Shown: positions 18,986-28,073 of the stretch, piece by piece
Position numbering within the stretch: position 1 is the stretch's first letter
Layout of the letters: the number at the start of each line of letters is the position of its first letter
Assembly: GCA_022842935.1 (NCBI GenBank)
Contig: JALHOP010000008.1
Coordinates: 124,001 to 188,000, forward strand
DNA: 64,000 nucleotides
Origin: Myxococcota bacterium
GTDB lineage: Bacteria; Myxococcota; XYA12-FULL-58-9; JALHOP01
Reading direction: 5' to 3'
Notes under the pieces: generated by a model
The model's database searches: none
Told to the model about the DNA's origin: nothing
What the model saw: only the letters and a program-made list of their open reading frames with translations
Program-made: the position numbers and the translations under genes

Positions 18986-21064
18986 GTGAAAACACTCCTC
19001 CTTCTTGGTGCAACCTTGGTTCAGGCCAAATCGCCGCTCTTGAACGCATGGAAAGGCCCGCACGGCGGGGTTCCCCCGCTCGACCAGGTGAATACCGCCG
19101 AGCTCGGTCAAGCCCTCGAGGCCGCGATGGACGACTACCGCCGCGAGCTCCACGCCATCGGCGAGAACAAAGCGGCGCCGACCTTCGCCAACACCATTGT
19201 CGCTCTCGAGAAGGCGGGCGAGCCCTTCACGCGAGTCCGAACCATTTACGCGATCTGGAGCTCGTCGATGAAGACACCCGAGTTTCAGAAAGTCGAAGAG
19301 ACGATGGCGCCAAAGCTCGCTGCCTTCAAGGACGAGATCACGCACGATCCGAAGCTCTGGAAGCGCATCGAAGCCGTGTACGCCAAAGCGGATAAGCTCA
19401 AAGGAGAAGACCGTCGTCTCGCCTGGTACTACTACACGCAGTTCGCCCAAGAAGGCGCGAAACTTGCCGAGGCCGACAAACACAAGCTCTCCGAAATCAA
19501 CCAAACGCTCGCCGGCCTCTATACGAAGTTCAGCCAGAACCTGCTCGCCGACGAGGAGTCGCAGGCGCTCATCGTCGAGAGCAAAAAGGATCTTGCTGGC
19601 CTGCCGCAGTCGCTCATCGATGCCGCCGCCGAAGAGGCGGCTCGGCGCAACATGAAGGGCAAGTGGGCGTTCGCGAACACCCGCTCGTCGATGGATCCAT
19701 TCCTTACCTACGCGTCAAGCCGAGCTCTGCGCGAGAAAGCCTTCTCGATGTGGGTCACGCGTGGCGATAGCGGCGGTGCCACCGACAACAACGCCATCGT
19801 CACCCAGATTCTCAGGCTACGGGGCGAGCGCGCGAAGCTCCTGGGTTACCCGACTTACGCCCACTGGCACCTCGCCGACACCATGGCGAAGGAGCCGCAG
19901 GCGACCATGGATCTGATGATGCAAGTGTGGAAGCCAGCCGTCGCACAGGTGAAGAAGGACGTGGCCGCCATGCAAGCCATCGTCGATGCGGAAAAAGGCG
20001 GTTTTGCCATCAAGCCATGGGACTACCGCTATTACGCCGAGAAGGTGCGCAAGGCGAAATACGACCTCGACTTCAGTGAGGTGAAGCCCTACCTGCAACT
20101 CGACAGGCTTCGCGAGGCGATGTTCTGGGTCGCCGGCGAGCTCTATGGCCTGCGCTTCAAAGAAGCGAAGGGCCTCCCAGTCTTTCACCCATCGATGAGC
20201 GTTTACGAGGTCGTCGACCGCAATAGCAAACACGTCGGCCTATGGTATTTCGACCCTTATGCACGCCCTGGCAAAGCCTCGGGTGCATGGATGAACGCCT
20301 ACCGCGAACAGAGCCGGGTCAACGGCAATGTCACGACGATCGTCTCCAACAATTCGAACTTTATCGCGGCTAAGCCAGGCGAGCCGGTGCTCATATCGTG
20401 GGACGACGCGCGCACCCTCTTCCACGAGTTCGGCCACGCCCTCCACGGCCTCCTCGCGAATGCCACGTATCCCTCGCTCTCGGGCACCAACACCGCGCGC
20501 GACTTCGTCGAGTTCCCCTCGCAGTTCGCGGAGAACTACCTGCGGACGCCCGAGGTCCAGAAGATGCTCGTGAACGCCAAGGGTGAGGCCATTCCCGTGT
20601 CCCTGATCGCCAAGATCGAAAAGGCCGCCACCTTCAACGAGGGCTTCCGCACCACCGAATTCTTGGCATCCGCAATCGTGGACATGAAGATGCACCTCGC
20701 GGTCGAGACGGTCGAGCCCAAGAGCTTCGAAGCAGGGACCCTCGCGGAGCTTGGCATGCCGAAGGAAATCGTGATGCGGCATCGCATCCCCCAGTTCGCG
20801 CATCTCTTCGCCGACGACGGATACGCCGCAGGCTACTACGGCTATCTGTGGGCCGAGGTGCTCGACCACGACGCTTATCAGGCGTTCGTCGAGGCGGGCA
20901 GTCCCTACGACAAGGTCACCGCCAAGAAGCTCGTCGACACCCTGTTCTCAGTCGGCAACACAGTGGATCCCGCCGAGGCCTATCGGAGCTTCCGTGGACG
21001 CGATCCAAAGGCCTCCGCGCTCTTGAAGGCACGCGGCCTCGACGGGGTGACGGCCACCAACTGA
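18986..21064 (+). CDS. M3-family metallopeptidase (peptidyl-dipeptidase/oligopeptidase type)
   Basis: 692 aa zinc peptidase. The HEFGHALH zinc-binding motif is near residue 480, with the third ligand expected in the downstream FVEFPSQFAENYL helix. The length, the WYFDPYARPGKASGAWM segment and the DDGYAAGYYGYLWAEVLDHDA region fit the Dcp/OpdA group. A GTG at 18986 with GGAGAG upstream opens a leader (KTLLLLGATLVQA) that looks like a short signal peptide, so periplasmic action on small peptides is likely. Upstream in-frame codons do not resemble the family. Confidence 0.92.
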   Translation: MKTLLLLGATLVQAKSPLLNAWKGPHGGVPPLDQVNTAELGQALEAAMDDYRRELHAIGENKAAPTFANTIVALEKAGEPFTRVRTIYAIWSSSMKTPEFQKVEETMAPKLAAFKDEITHDPKLWKRIEAVYAKADKLKGEDRRLAWYYYTQFAQEGAKLAEADKHKLSEINQTLAGLYTKFSQNLLADEESQALIVESKKDLAGLPQSLIDAAAEEAARRNMKGKWAFANTRSSMDPFLTYASSRALREKAFSMWVTRGDSGGATDNNAIVTQILRLRGERAKLLGYPTYAHWHLADTMAKEPQATMDLMMQVWKPAVAQVKKDVAAMQAIVDAEKGGFAIKPWDYRYYAEKVRKAKYDLDFSEVKPYLQLDRLREAMFWVAGELYGLRFKEAKGLPVFHPSMSVYEVVDRNSKHVGLWYFDPYARPGKASGAWMNAYREQSRVNGNVTTIVSNNSNFIAAKPGEPVLISWDDARTLFHEFGHALHGLLANATYPSLSGTNTARDFVEFPSQFAENYLRTPEVQKMLVNAKGEAIPVSLIAKIEKAATFNEGFRTTEFLASAIVDMKMHLAVETVEPKSFEAGTLAELGMPKEIVMRHRIPQFAHLFADDGYAAGYYGYLWAEVLDHDAYQAFVEAGSPYDKVTAKKLVDTLFSVGNTVDPAEAYRSFRGRDPKASALLKARGLDGVTATN

Positions 21065-21452
21065 TGCCAGTACGGGTCAGCCCGCGGAAACATCGAGCAT
21101 TCCGGCAACTGGCGCGGCTGGCACGGCGATACAACAATCGGCCGCACTCGGCGGCCCCCCCCTCAAGCACTGATTCATTCCGAAGGCGCTTCCAAACGCC
21201 TTCCAGAGCCGTATCGCCGTGTCGTCACTTCCTCTTTCGCGCCTTCTTTCCTCGGCGTCGCCTCGCGCGCTCGGCGCGACCGAGTCGCCTTCCACCGCCA
21301 CCTCGCCACCCGGGCCAAGCATGCGGCGAGGGACCGGCGGCATCGCCGGTGACGACTACACCCGGGGAGTGAGCGACGCCTCCCGTCGGGCGCGCACGAC
21401 GAGCGCGCGTGGGGTGACGCCGGTCCGGCCATCTCTGCTTTCGGCAACGGCC
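21065..21452. other. Gap between peptidase and FAD-oxidoreductase genes
   Basis: About 390 bp with no convincing gene. It contains a GC hairpin at 21140-21156 (GGCCGC, 5-nt loop, GCGGCC) followed by a C-run rather than T-run, which may slow transcription after the peptidase gene. The downstream frame is open through much of this stretch (from 21219), but its translation is low-complexity Ser/Arg/Thr, so I treat it as untranslated or at best an N-terminal tail of the oxidoreductase. Confidence 0.5.
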
Positions 21453-22835
21453 GTGAAGAACGCTGTCGTCGTCGGGGCGGGTCCATGTGGCCTGCTCGCG
21501 TCGCTTGAGCTCGTCCAGAACGGCGCCTCCGTGACGCTGGTCGAGCAACGCAATGGCTACACCCGACCGATCCACTGGAACGTCCGCGCCGACCTCCTGC
21601 ATCGCATCGCCGAGACTTGCCCGGGCGCGCTGCAGCGGGTGCTCGAGCGCCTTGGCGCCATCGAGAGCGCCGAGAGTATCGACGCGACGACGACGACACT
21701 GCCGCCGGAGAAGCTCGAGGCTCTGCGCAAAGACAAGCCTCAGCGCCGCGTTACGATTGGCCCATCTGGCCTCGTTCTCCAGCAGAAGGGTGTCGCCGCC
21801 CCACCGGCGGATGCACAGCGCGCCCGCTTCGGCGGACGCACGATGCTAAAGTCGGCGTCGGTGGGACAGATCCTCACCGTCGATCTCGAGAACATTCTCT
21901 TTGGGGAGCTCGAACGGATCGCAGCGCAACCCAAAGGCGACCGCCCGAGCGTTACCATTTTGCGCAACCACCGCCTCGAGCTCGTCGACAGCGCAGATAA
22001 GAAGGGCTTCAAGGCGTGTACGGCCTACGAAGTCACCGAGCGCACCGAGCCGGGCGGTAAGGCGGTCTTCGCCGCCACCGGCAAGCGTATTCGTCTGGGT
22101 ACACCCGACCTCATCGTCAGCTGTGACGGCGCGAACAGTCAGATGCGGACCATGGCTGGCATTGCGCGCACGCACGTTTCGGCCCCAACCCGCTTCATCG
22201 CCGCGTCGATCGCCTCAGCCGCGATCTCGGCAGAGGCTCCGCATGGAGGGCTGGCCCGGCGACGCTACGCTGAGGTCACGAACCCCGAAGACGGCAAGGT
22301 CCATGGACTCCGGCAGGTGGTCCTCGGTATCACGACCGCGCCCCAGAGCTGGGTGCTCGTCGAGGTGCCGCCATGGGTCGACCTCACCACCAAGGAGGCT
22401 ACCGCCGACTTCTTCTACGCGCATGCGGCGCCGGTCGTCGGCCGCTCGGAGGCAGAGCTTCGCAAGCTCCCCGTCACGTGGGGACCGAACCCCTTCGGCA
22501 TACAGCAGTACATCTCCGCGACCGCCGTCCACGGCGAAAACGTCATCTTCGCTGGTGATGCAGTCGGCAGCGCTCACTTCCTAACCAGCGGCGGCGTGAT
22601 GGTGGCAACGGTGCCGCACATCTTCGCGCTCGAGAAACTACTGGCAAACCTTGCCGATGGCGTGCCGCGAAAAATCGCGCTCGACCGCTACGACAGATGG
22701 GCGCTTGCCGGTACGAAGGAATGGCTGCGACTCGGCTTCGGTGAGTTCGGCCGCCGCGGCGCACAAACCGAAACCTTCGAGTCCGCGATGGCGGCCGCGC
22801 TCGAGCGCCTGCGCCACGCGCGGGGTAGCGCTTAG
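21453..22835 (+). CDS. FAD-dependent oxidoreductase (aromatic-hydroxylase-like)
   Basis: 460 aa. The Rossmann dinucleotide-binding motif VVVGAGPCGLLASLELVQNG is at the very start. The DG motif region is LIVSCDGANSQMR and the second FAD motif is FAGDAVGSAHFLTSGGVMVA, a layout seen in flavin monooxygenases of the p-hydroxybenzoate hydroxylase type. The substrate is unknown and there are no pathway neighbours. GTG at 21453 places the FAD motif within the first ten residues; ATG at 21321 or 21219 would add a disordered leader. It ends just before a strong terminator. Confidence 0.8.
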   Translation: MKNAVVVGAGPCGLLASLELVQNGASVTLVEQRNGYTRPIHWNVRADLLHRIAETCPGALQRVLERLGAIESAESIDATTTTLPPEKLEALRKDKPQRRVTIGPSGLVLQQKGVAAPPADAQRARFGGRTMLKSASVGQILTVDLENILFGELERIAAQPKGDRPSVTILRNHRLELVDSADKKGFKACTAYEVTERTEPGGKAVFAATGKRIRLGTPDLIVSCDGANSQMRTMAGIARTHVSAPTRFIAASIASAAISAEAPHGGLARRRYAEVTNPEDGKVHGLRQVVLGITTAPQSWVLVEVPPWVDLTTKEATADFFYAHAAPVVGRSEAELRKLPVTWGPNPFGIQQYISATAVHGENVIFAGDAVGSAHFLTSGGVMVATVPHIFALEKLLANLADGVPRKIALDRYDRWALAGTKEWLRLGFGEFGRRGAQTETFESAMAAALERLRHARGSA

Positions 22836-22845
22836 CGACGCGAAG

Positions 22846-22880
22846 CACCGGGTCCTACTGCTCTGGCACCCGGTGTTTTC
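22846..22880 (+). terminator. Rho-independent terminator
   Basis: A perfect 8-bp stem (CACCGGGT at 22846-22853 with ACCCGGTG at 22868-22875) and a 14-nt loop is followed directly by TTTTC. It begins 10 bp after the FAD-oxidoreductase stop and lies between that gene and the convergent heat-shock gene. The T-run is on one side only, so it acts on plus-strand transcription. Confidence 0.85.
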
Positions 22881-22919
22881 TAGCGTCGCTATGCGAAAGC
22901 CACGGAAGGGGGCGCTCGT

Positions 22920-23327
22920 TTACTTGCCCGCTCGCACCTGGATCTTCTGAACGCGCGCCTCCTTCGCCTTCGGCAGGGTCACACGAAGCACCCCGTCCGT
23001 CGCACGCGCCGTGATGGCGTCGCGGTCGATGGGAGTGTGAACCGTGAATGTGCGTCGGTAGTTGCCGACGTCGTATTCGCGATGCGCGAGCGTCAACCCT
23101 TCCACGTCGCGCTTTGCGAGTCGGGCCTCGACTGTCAAGACATCGCCCTCGAACGTCACGTTGATGTCGCTGTCCGCGGCGCCGGGTACGTCGGCGACAA
23201 GCACGATGCTGTCGGCCGTCTCGTAGACATCGGTGCGCGGCGCGAAGAACACTTCGGGCTCTGATTGCGGAGCGACCTGATCGTCACGCCGCTGGGTCGT
23301 GGGTTGCATAGTCGTTTGCATGGTCAT
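22920..23327 (-). CDS. Small heat shock protein (Hsp20/alpha-crystallin), second of pair
   Basis: 135 aa ATP-independent chaperone that holds unfolding proteins. The alpha-crystallin domain runs from FFAPRTDVYETADSIVLVADVPG to the C-terminal GVLRVTLPKAKEARVQKIQV, which includes the A-x-x-x-n-G-V-L motif. An N-terminal Gln/Thr/Met-rich stretch (MTMQTTMQPTTQ) is unusual. It follows the other Hsp20 gene by 20 bp and is probably co-transcribed. The two are divergent enough to suggest hetero-oligomers or different client ranges. Confidence 0.93.
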   Translation of the reverse strand: MTMQTTMQPTTQRRDDQVAPQSEPEVFFAPRTDVYETADSIVLVADVPGAADSDINVTFEGDVLTVEARLAKRDVEGLTLAHREYDVGNYRRTFTVHTPIDRDAITARATDGVLRVTLPKAKEARVQKIQVRAGK

Positions 23328-23347
23328 GTCTCCTCGTTCTGTCTCGT

Positions 23348-23758
23348 CTAGTTGGCGTTGATGGCGATGCTCCGGCGCTTGTCGGCCTCGGCTCGCGGTA
23401 AGGTGATCTGCAAGACGCCGCGCTCGAACTTCGCGTCGACCCTGTCGGAGTCGATACGGAACGGCAGCTCGATGGCCCGGACGAAGCTCCCCGTCTGACG
23501 CTCACGTCGATGCGCGGTCGCCCCATCGAGCTCGATGGGCTTGCGCTCGCCTTTCACCGTAACGGTCTTGCCGAAGACAGAAACATCGAAGGCCTCCGCC
23601 GAGAAACCCGGAAGCTCGGCGGTGACGACCGCGCTGTCTTGGCCGGTCCATACGTTGAACGCCGGGCCGTTTGCGCCAGCAAAAGCACGGTTCAGGTCGA
23701 CTTGAAGACGGGACAACTCGCGGAAAGGGTCCCAGCTAAAGAAGGAATCGCTAAGCAT
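23348..23758 (-). CDS. Small heat shock protein (Hsp20/alpha-crystallin), first of pair
   Basis: 136 aa. The N-terminus WDPFRELSRLQVDLNRAF is typical of class A bacterial Hsp20. The alpha-crystallin domain contains VVTAELPGFSAEAFDVSV and ends with AKFERGVLQITLPRAEADKRRSIAI. The first gene of a two-gene heat-shock unit whose AT-richer leader carries a candidate promoter and a small hairpin. Confidence 0.94.
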   Translation of the reverse strand: MLSDSFFSWDPFRELSRLQVDLNRAFAGANGPAFNVWTGQDSAVVTAELPGFSAEAFDVSVFGKTVTVKGERKPIELDGATAHRRERQTGSFVRAIELPFRIDSDRVDAKFERGVLQITLPRAEADKRRSIAINAN

Positions 23759-23789
23759 GGTATCTCCCTGGAATCACGATTGTTATGGA

Positions 23790-23833
23790 CTCCGCATGGA
23801 GATTATTTAGCTAACGATTAAGCACGTCGTCAA
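23790..23833 (-). promoter_or_regulatory. Candidate promoter and 5'-leader hairpin of the hsp20 pair
   Basis: On the minus strand TTGACG (23828-23833) and TAAATA (23804-23809) are spaced by 18 bp, a fair sigma-70-like promoter. Just inside the predicted transcript is CTCC-ATGC-GGAG (23790-23801), a small hairpin in the leader about 30 bases before the ATG. Rhizobial and other sHSP genes often carry RNA thermometers here; this hairpin is too short to claim that. Confidence 0.4.
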
Positions 23834-23912
23834 GTCCGACGTAGTCAATGCATACTCTTTTTATATGCGCCATTGCCCCGGGGGCCGGTGCCGACTACTG
23901 TGCAGCCTGGAC

Positions 23913-24332
23913 ATGGCCGTGCACCAAAGCAGCTTCGTCGCGAAGACACCTGGGCGTGGGACGACGAATGTGACCGCCGACGTGCAACGTGTCGCGGACG
24001 CCTCGGGCATCACGACGGGTGTCTGCACCGTTTTCATCCAGCACACGAGCGCCTCGCTCCTCATCACCGAAAACGCAGACCCGGACGTTCGCGTCGACCT
24101 CGAAACGTGGATGAGCGGCGCCGTCCGCGATGGCGACCCGAAGTTCGTTCACGACGCAGAGGGGCCAGACGACATGTCCGCGCACGTTCGGACCGTGTTG
24201 ACTGACACGACGGTGACCATCCCGCTCCGCGATGGGAAGCTCGCCCTTGGGACCTGGCAAGGCGTTTATGTTTGGGAGCACCGAACCTCACCGCATGAGC
24301 GCAAGCTCATCGTGACCGTGCTCGGCGAATAG
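23913..24332 (+). CDS. YjbQ/UPF0047-family protein
   Basis: 139 aa, matching the compact single-domain YjbQ family, whose E. coli member has weak thiamine phosphate synthase activity. Signature segments are VFIQHTSASLLITENADPDVRVDLE and the C-terminal LALGTWQGVYVWEHRTSPHERKLIVTVLGE, which includes the conserved Gln and His cluster. ATG at 23913 gives the family length; the upstream in-frame ATG at 23865 adds an unrelated Cys-rich piece. Divergent from the hsp20 pair. Confidence 0.92.
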   Translation: MAVHQSSFVAKTPGRGTTNVTADVQRVADASGITTGVCTVFIQHTSASLLITENADPDVRVDLETWMSGAVRDGDPKFVHDAEGPDDMSAHVRTVLTDTTVTIPLRDGKLALGTWQGVYVWEHRTSPHERKLIVTVLGE

Positions 24333-24358
24333 CTATCGCTGCGCTGGGGTCGAAACCC

Positions 24359-24991
24359 TCAGAACATGATGGCGATGCTCACAGGCGCCGAAGTCCATTC
24401 CGTGCCGTCGGGCTCGACGTTGACCGCGTAGACCCAACCGTTGAACGCACCGCCCTCAGCGCCGAAGCCACGGGGCGCCGAGCCCGCGTCGAAGACGAAG
24501 GTCGCCTCGCTAGCCGAGACGTAAGTCGCACGATAGCGGACGTCGACCTCTGCTGCGGCGCGACCATCGGCTGTGTAGTCGCCGACGAAGCGGACCACGA
24601 GGCTCGCCTGGTCAGGATGGGCGAAGTGACCACCGTGGATGGTGAGAACATCCCCATCGCAAAGCTGCGGCCACTCGGGACACTCGACGGTCGGGCAGCT
24701 TACCGGAGGCGGCGGTACCGGTTCACAGTCAGCCGGGTCGACGTCACCGTCAGCGCCCGGCGTGCCGTCCACATCGCCATCGCCCACGTCATGACTGTCA
24801 TCCGCGTCGCTGGGTACAATCGCGTCCGAATCGCCGCCGGTCGCGTCGCCACCACCGCCGCCGCCGCCGCCGCGTTGCGCGAGCGTGTCGTCTTCGGGAT
24901 TGCCCGAGCCGTACAAGCCGTCGAGCCCCTCATCCGCCGCTCCACATGCCGCCGAGAGCGCCCAGACCACCACCATCGCGAAACGACGCAT
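24359..24991 (-). CDS. Lipoprotein with Gly/Asp-rich spacer and IPT/TIG-like domain
   Basis: 210 aa. Type II signal peptide ending in LSAAC. A run of eight Gly is followed by an Asp/Gly/Ser-rich acidic stretch to about residue 90, then a Cys-containing Pro-rich link (CEPVPPPPVSCPTVECPEW). The remainder resembles an immunoglobulin-like IPT/TIG beta-sandwich (GDVLTIHGGHF, LVVRFVGDYTADGRAAAEVDVRY, ATYVSASEATFVFDAG). Last gene of the Gld-type operon, 4 bp after the DUF4340 gene. Probably surface-exposed with the acidic spacer holding the domain away from the membrane. Confidence 0.75.
   Translation of the reverse strand: MRRFAMVVVWALSAACGAADEGLDGLYGSGNPEDDTLAQRGGGGGGGGDATGGDSDAIVPSDADDSHDVGDGDVDGTPGADGDVDPADCEPVPPPPVSCPTVECPEWPQLCDGDVLTIHGGHFAHPDQASLVVRFVGDYTADGRAAAEVDVRYRATYVSASEATFVFDAGSAPRGFGAEGGAFNGWVYAVNVEPDGTEWTSAPVSIAIMF
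24848..24874. repeat. CCG trinucleotide repeat inside lipoprotein gene
   Basis: Uninterrupted or near-uninterrupted CCG/CCA triplets encode the Gly8 run of the lipoprotein on the minus strand. Copy-number change would be in frame. Confidence 0.8.
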
Positions 24992-24995
24992 GAGC

Positions 24996-26453
24996 CTACT
25001 TTGCTTGGATTTGTTTGAGCATCTCTTGCTCGCGCCGCTTCTGTTCGATCTGTTTCATCAAACCAGCGCGCACATGAGGCGGCAGCCCCTCGAGCGCGTT
25101 CGGATCGAGCTTCGACAAGGCATCATTCTCATCACTCGCGCCGCGCTTGGCAAATGACGAAACGCCACCGGCGAGGTTCGTGCGCACGTAAGCGGTGGCG
25201 ATGACCACGTTCCCGGTGTTGCCGCGCGCGTAGACGACGTCACGGTTGTCTTCTTTGACCTGCGCGCCGAAGACGAGCGTGTCTTCCTTACCACCCTCGA
25301 GCTTGACGGTAACCTTCGTCTTGCTCGCCGCGAGGCCGTTGTCCTTTGCGTCGTCGACGATGCGCATGCCCTTCGCGCTCGCGACCTGGGTGACCCGGCG
25401 CTCGACTGCTTGTGGATCGAGAACCCAGCCGTCTGGCTTCTTCTCGGTGGTCGTGACCAGCTCCCAAGCTCCCTTCTTCTTGGCGAAGACCGTCTTGTTG
25501 GCGCCGTCGACGATAGTGAGACCGATCGCCTTGGTGTTGTCGAAGCTCATGAGAGACGCATCGCGGAGGTCGCGCTTGCGCTTGCGCAGCGGCGACGCGG
25601 TGCCCTCGCTCAGCACGAAGGTGCGCGGCCTACCATCGACGAGCGCGTGCAGGTTATCGGCATCGGTCGGGGTACGCGGGACGTGCAAGGTCGAGGCGCC
25701 GTCTTTCCAAGTCAACACGAACACGTCTTCGAGGCCAGCGGCGCTCACGGCCTCGGCCGTCGCGAGCACGTCTTTGGCGCGCAGGTTGACCACCTGCGAA
25801 ACGAAGCTCGCCGCGACCCCGGCATCGAGCTTGAAACCCTCGGGCACCCCGCCCTCGAGCGTCCATGCCTCGTTCTCCTTCACCAGAGCGTAGGGTTCTT
25901 CGCCCGCAAGCCGAATCTCGAGCTTCGTCGCGTCACCCACCGTCTGCGAGAAGAGCTTTCGCTCGAGCCAGGTTGTCGCCGCTTTGGCGTACAAGCCAGC
26001 GTTCAAGCCTTTCACTTGGTAAATGTCGTCGCCGACCCGCACCGCCGAGCCACCGCCGGACAAGCTCTTGCCGACGATGAAGTCGCTGACGTTCTTGCCG
26101 CTTTTTTTGAAGGTAACGTGCGCACCTTTGGCGTCGTCGACCTCGTACGCTGCAAAGTGCTCGCTTCCGCGCGCGATGAGGTCACTGCTTTGAGCCTTCG
26201 CAGCGGCCTCGATTGCGCGCGTCACGGCGCTTTGATCGGCTTCGCGACCATCAGCAAGCGTCCAGACCTCGCCTGTCTTCTTGAGCTCGACCGAGACCGG
26301 CCCAGTGACGGTGAGAGCGTCGACGTCGCTCGCCTGGATCTTCGGCAACGACAAGCGGGTCATGCCTCGCTCTGGCGGCTTGCGCATGAACACGAAAGCC
26401 AGACCGGCCAGGACGACGAATACCGCCAGGATAATGAGCGTGCTCTTCTTCAC
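24996..26453 (-). CDS. DUF4340-domain protein (Gld-ABC accessory)
   Basis: 485 aa. One N-terminal membrane anchor (TLIILAVFVVLAGLAFVFM), then a mostly extracytoplasmic beta-rich region with repeated modules (VWTLADGREADQSAVTRAIEAA, AWTLEGGVPEGFKLDAGVAASFV, AWELVTTTEKKPDGWVLDPQAVERRV). The tail is a charged helix (EQKRREQEMLKQIQ). DUF4340 proteins usually accompany GldG-type ABC accessory genes, as here, but their role is unknown. It begins 11 bp after the GldG-like gene. Confidence 0.85.
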   Translation of the reverse strand: MKKSTLIILAVFVVLAGLAFVFMRKPPERGMTRLSLPKIQASDVDALTVTGPVSVELKKTGEVWTLADGREADQSAVTRAIEAAAKAQSSDLIARGSEHFAAYEVDDAKGAHVTFKKSGKNVSDFIVGKSLSGGGSAVRVGDDIYQVKGLNAGLYAKAATTWLERKLFSQTVGDATKLEIRLAGEEPYALVKENEAWTLEGGVPEGFKLDAGVAASFVSQVVNLRAKDVLATAEAVSAAGLEDVFVLTWKDGASTLHVPRTPTDADNLHALVDGRPRTFVLSEGTASPLRKRKRDLRDASLMSFDNTKAIGLTIVDGANKTVFAKKKGAWELVTTTEKKPDGWVLDPQAVERRVTQVASAKGMRIVDDAKDNGLAASKTKVTVKLEGGKEDTLVFGAQVKEDNRDVVYARGNTGNVVIATAYVRTNLAGGVSSFAKRGASDENDALSKLDPNALEGLPPHVRAGLMKQIEQKRREQEMLKQIQAK

Positions 26454-26464
26454 GAATAACTCCG

Positions 26465-28060
26465 CTATAGCGTCACTTTACCACGGCGCGATTCACGCAT
26501 ACGCCAGCGCGCAAGCCCGAAGGCAACGAACGCGAATGGCAGTCCGACGACGTTCGCGAGCTTCATGGCGTTGCGACCACCGTCGGAGACCTCGCCCAGC
26601 GGCGCCGCCGAGAGTCCGCGCGAACGAACCTGCAACAATGCTTCGTCCATGACCATCCAGTCGGTCATGTTGAGGACGAACGCCTCGTTGGCTTTGCCGC
26701 TGTATTGATCCTGAATGAACGCCGAGCCTCCGGCAACGAGGACGCGCGAATTGCCGGCTTCGTTCGCGGGCGTTCCGTAGGGCGACTTGAGTTGCCCCAC
26801 CAGCGTCAACATCAGCGGGTGCGACTTCTGATCCTTCACCTTGTCGGCGGTCCATCGCTGGAGCGGATCGAGGTCGTACGGCGGCTCCGCAAGCCATGAC
26901 TCGCGCGAGCTCTCCGCCAGCACCGTCACCGTGACGCCATCCGTGGTTTTGGGCGTCAACGCCGCCATGAACGGGAAGGCAATGCCGCCAAGGCCACGGC
27001 TGATCGGCGAGTTCGCCGCCAGCGCCTCGACGATTGGCACGTACGGGTAACGGACCGGTTGCATGATGCGCATCGCACCGCGCTGCTGCGCCACATTCAA
27101 CGTCGCGCAGCGCGGGTCGAGCACGAGGCCTGGCTCGATTGTCGCACCGTAGCTTGCGAGCAACGCGTTCAAACCATGAGTGACATCCTGCGTTTGCAGG
27201 TTCTGGAGGTCGGGCTTGGTGTTGTCGAGGAAAAACGCGGCAGAGCGTCCCGACATGACGAAGCTATCGATAGCGCGGAGCTCCGCGTCACCAAGAGGCG
27301 TCGTCGGGCCGGCGACGATGATGGCATCCACATCCTCGGGGATGGTCGGCGTGCTGGCGAGATCGAGCGGCGCCACATCGTAGTTCGCGGCAAGGAGTTG
27401 AGCGACGCGCTGGAGACCCTCTTGTGGGGTCGGGCCGCCGTGGCCCTGGAGCACTGCGACCTTCGGCGCTTTGTCGCGCGTCAGCTTGCGCATGAGCGTG
27501 GTCAAGTCGTACTCGAGCGTGCTCGTCTCCTGCACCACGGGGATGACCTCGTGTTTGTCACCGACGCGCACGGCGATGCCCATGTACGCGCGCTTCACCT
27601 CAAGCTTGTCGTCCTCGTTGACCCGCACTTGCACCGGCGGGATGCCGAGCGTCTGCAGCTCCTTCTCCATGCTAGTGGCTTCGCGGACCTGGCGACCGAA
27701 GATATCCTGCTTGACGTCCTTCTTTTTCTCTTTGTCGGCGTCGGTCTCCTCGGCGGTGGGGTCGATGAGCTCGTAGCGGAAGTTGTCCGCTGAAGCGTTG
27801 TAATACTCCTCGAGCAGGTCCTTCACGTAACGGGCGTTGGTCGAATACGGCGGTGGGAGATCTTTGGTGAAGTACGCCTGGACAGTGACCGGCGTCTTCA
27901 AAGAACGCACGGTGTCGCGCGAAGCGTCGCTCAACGTGAACTGATCGTCGCGCGTGAGGTCGGCGCGCCCGAACACAGACATGCCGATGACGTTCACGGC
28001 AACGAGAATGCCTACGACCGCGATAGCGGATACAGTCGAATCGATGGCTTTCTTTTTCAT
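26465..28060 (-). CDS. GldG-like ABC transporter auxiliary protein
   Basis: 531 aa. An N-terminal membrane segment (VSAIAVVGILVAVNVIGMSVFG), a large extracytoplasmic region with the GldG core (LSDASRDTVRSLKTPVTVQAYFTKDLPPPY, KVAVLQGHGGPTPQEGLQRVAQLL, VDAIIVAGPTTPLGDAELRAIDSFVMSG) and a C-terminal membrane segment (NVVGLPFAFVAFGLARWRM). The ATG at 28060 follows the permease stop by 13 bp; upstream in-frame sequence is Cys/Ser-rich and unrelated. In Bacteroidetes GldA-F-G support gliding; homologues in other phyla are often not linked to motility. Confidence 0.9.
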   Translation of the reverse strand: MKKKAIDSTVSAIAVVGILVAVNVIGMSVFGRADLTRDDQFTLSDASRDTVRSLKTPVTVQAYFTKDLPPPYSTNARYVKDLLEEYYNASADNFRYELIDPTAEETDADKEKKKDVKQDIFGRQVREATSMEKELQTLGIPPVQVRVNEDDKLEVKRAYMGIAVRVGDKHEVIPVVQETSTLEYDLTTLMRKLTRDKAPKVAVLQGHGGPTPQEGLQRVAQLLAANYDVAPLDLASTPTIPEDVDAIIVAGPTTPLGDAELRAIDSFVMSGRSAAFFLDNTKPDLQNLQTQDVTHGLNALLASYGATIEPGLVLDPRCATLNVAQQRGAMRIMQPVRYPYVPIVEALAANSPISRGLGGIAFPFMAALTPKTTDGVTVTVLAESSRESWLAEPPYDLDPLQRWTADKVKDQKSHPLMLTLVGQLKSPYGTPANEAGNSRVLVAGGSAFIQDQYSGKANEAFVLNMTDWMVMDEALLQVRSRGLSAAPLGEVSDGGRNAMKLANVVGLPFAFVAFGLARWRMRESRRGKVTL

Positions 28061-28073
28061 GGCGATAGACCCT

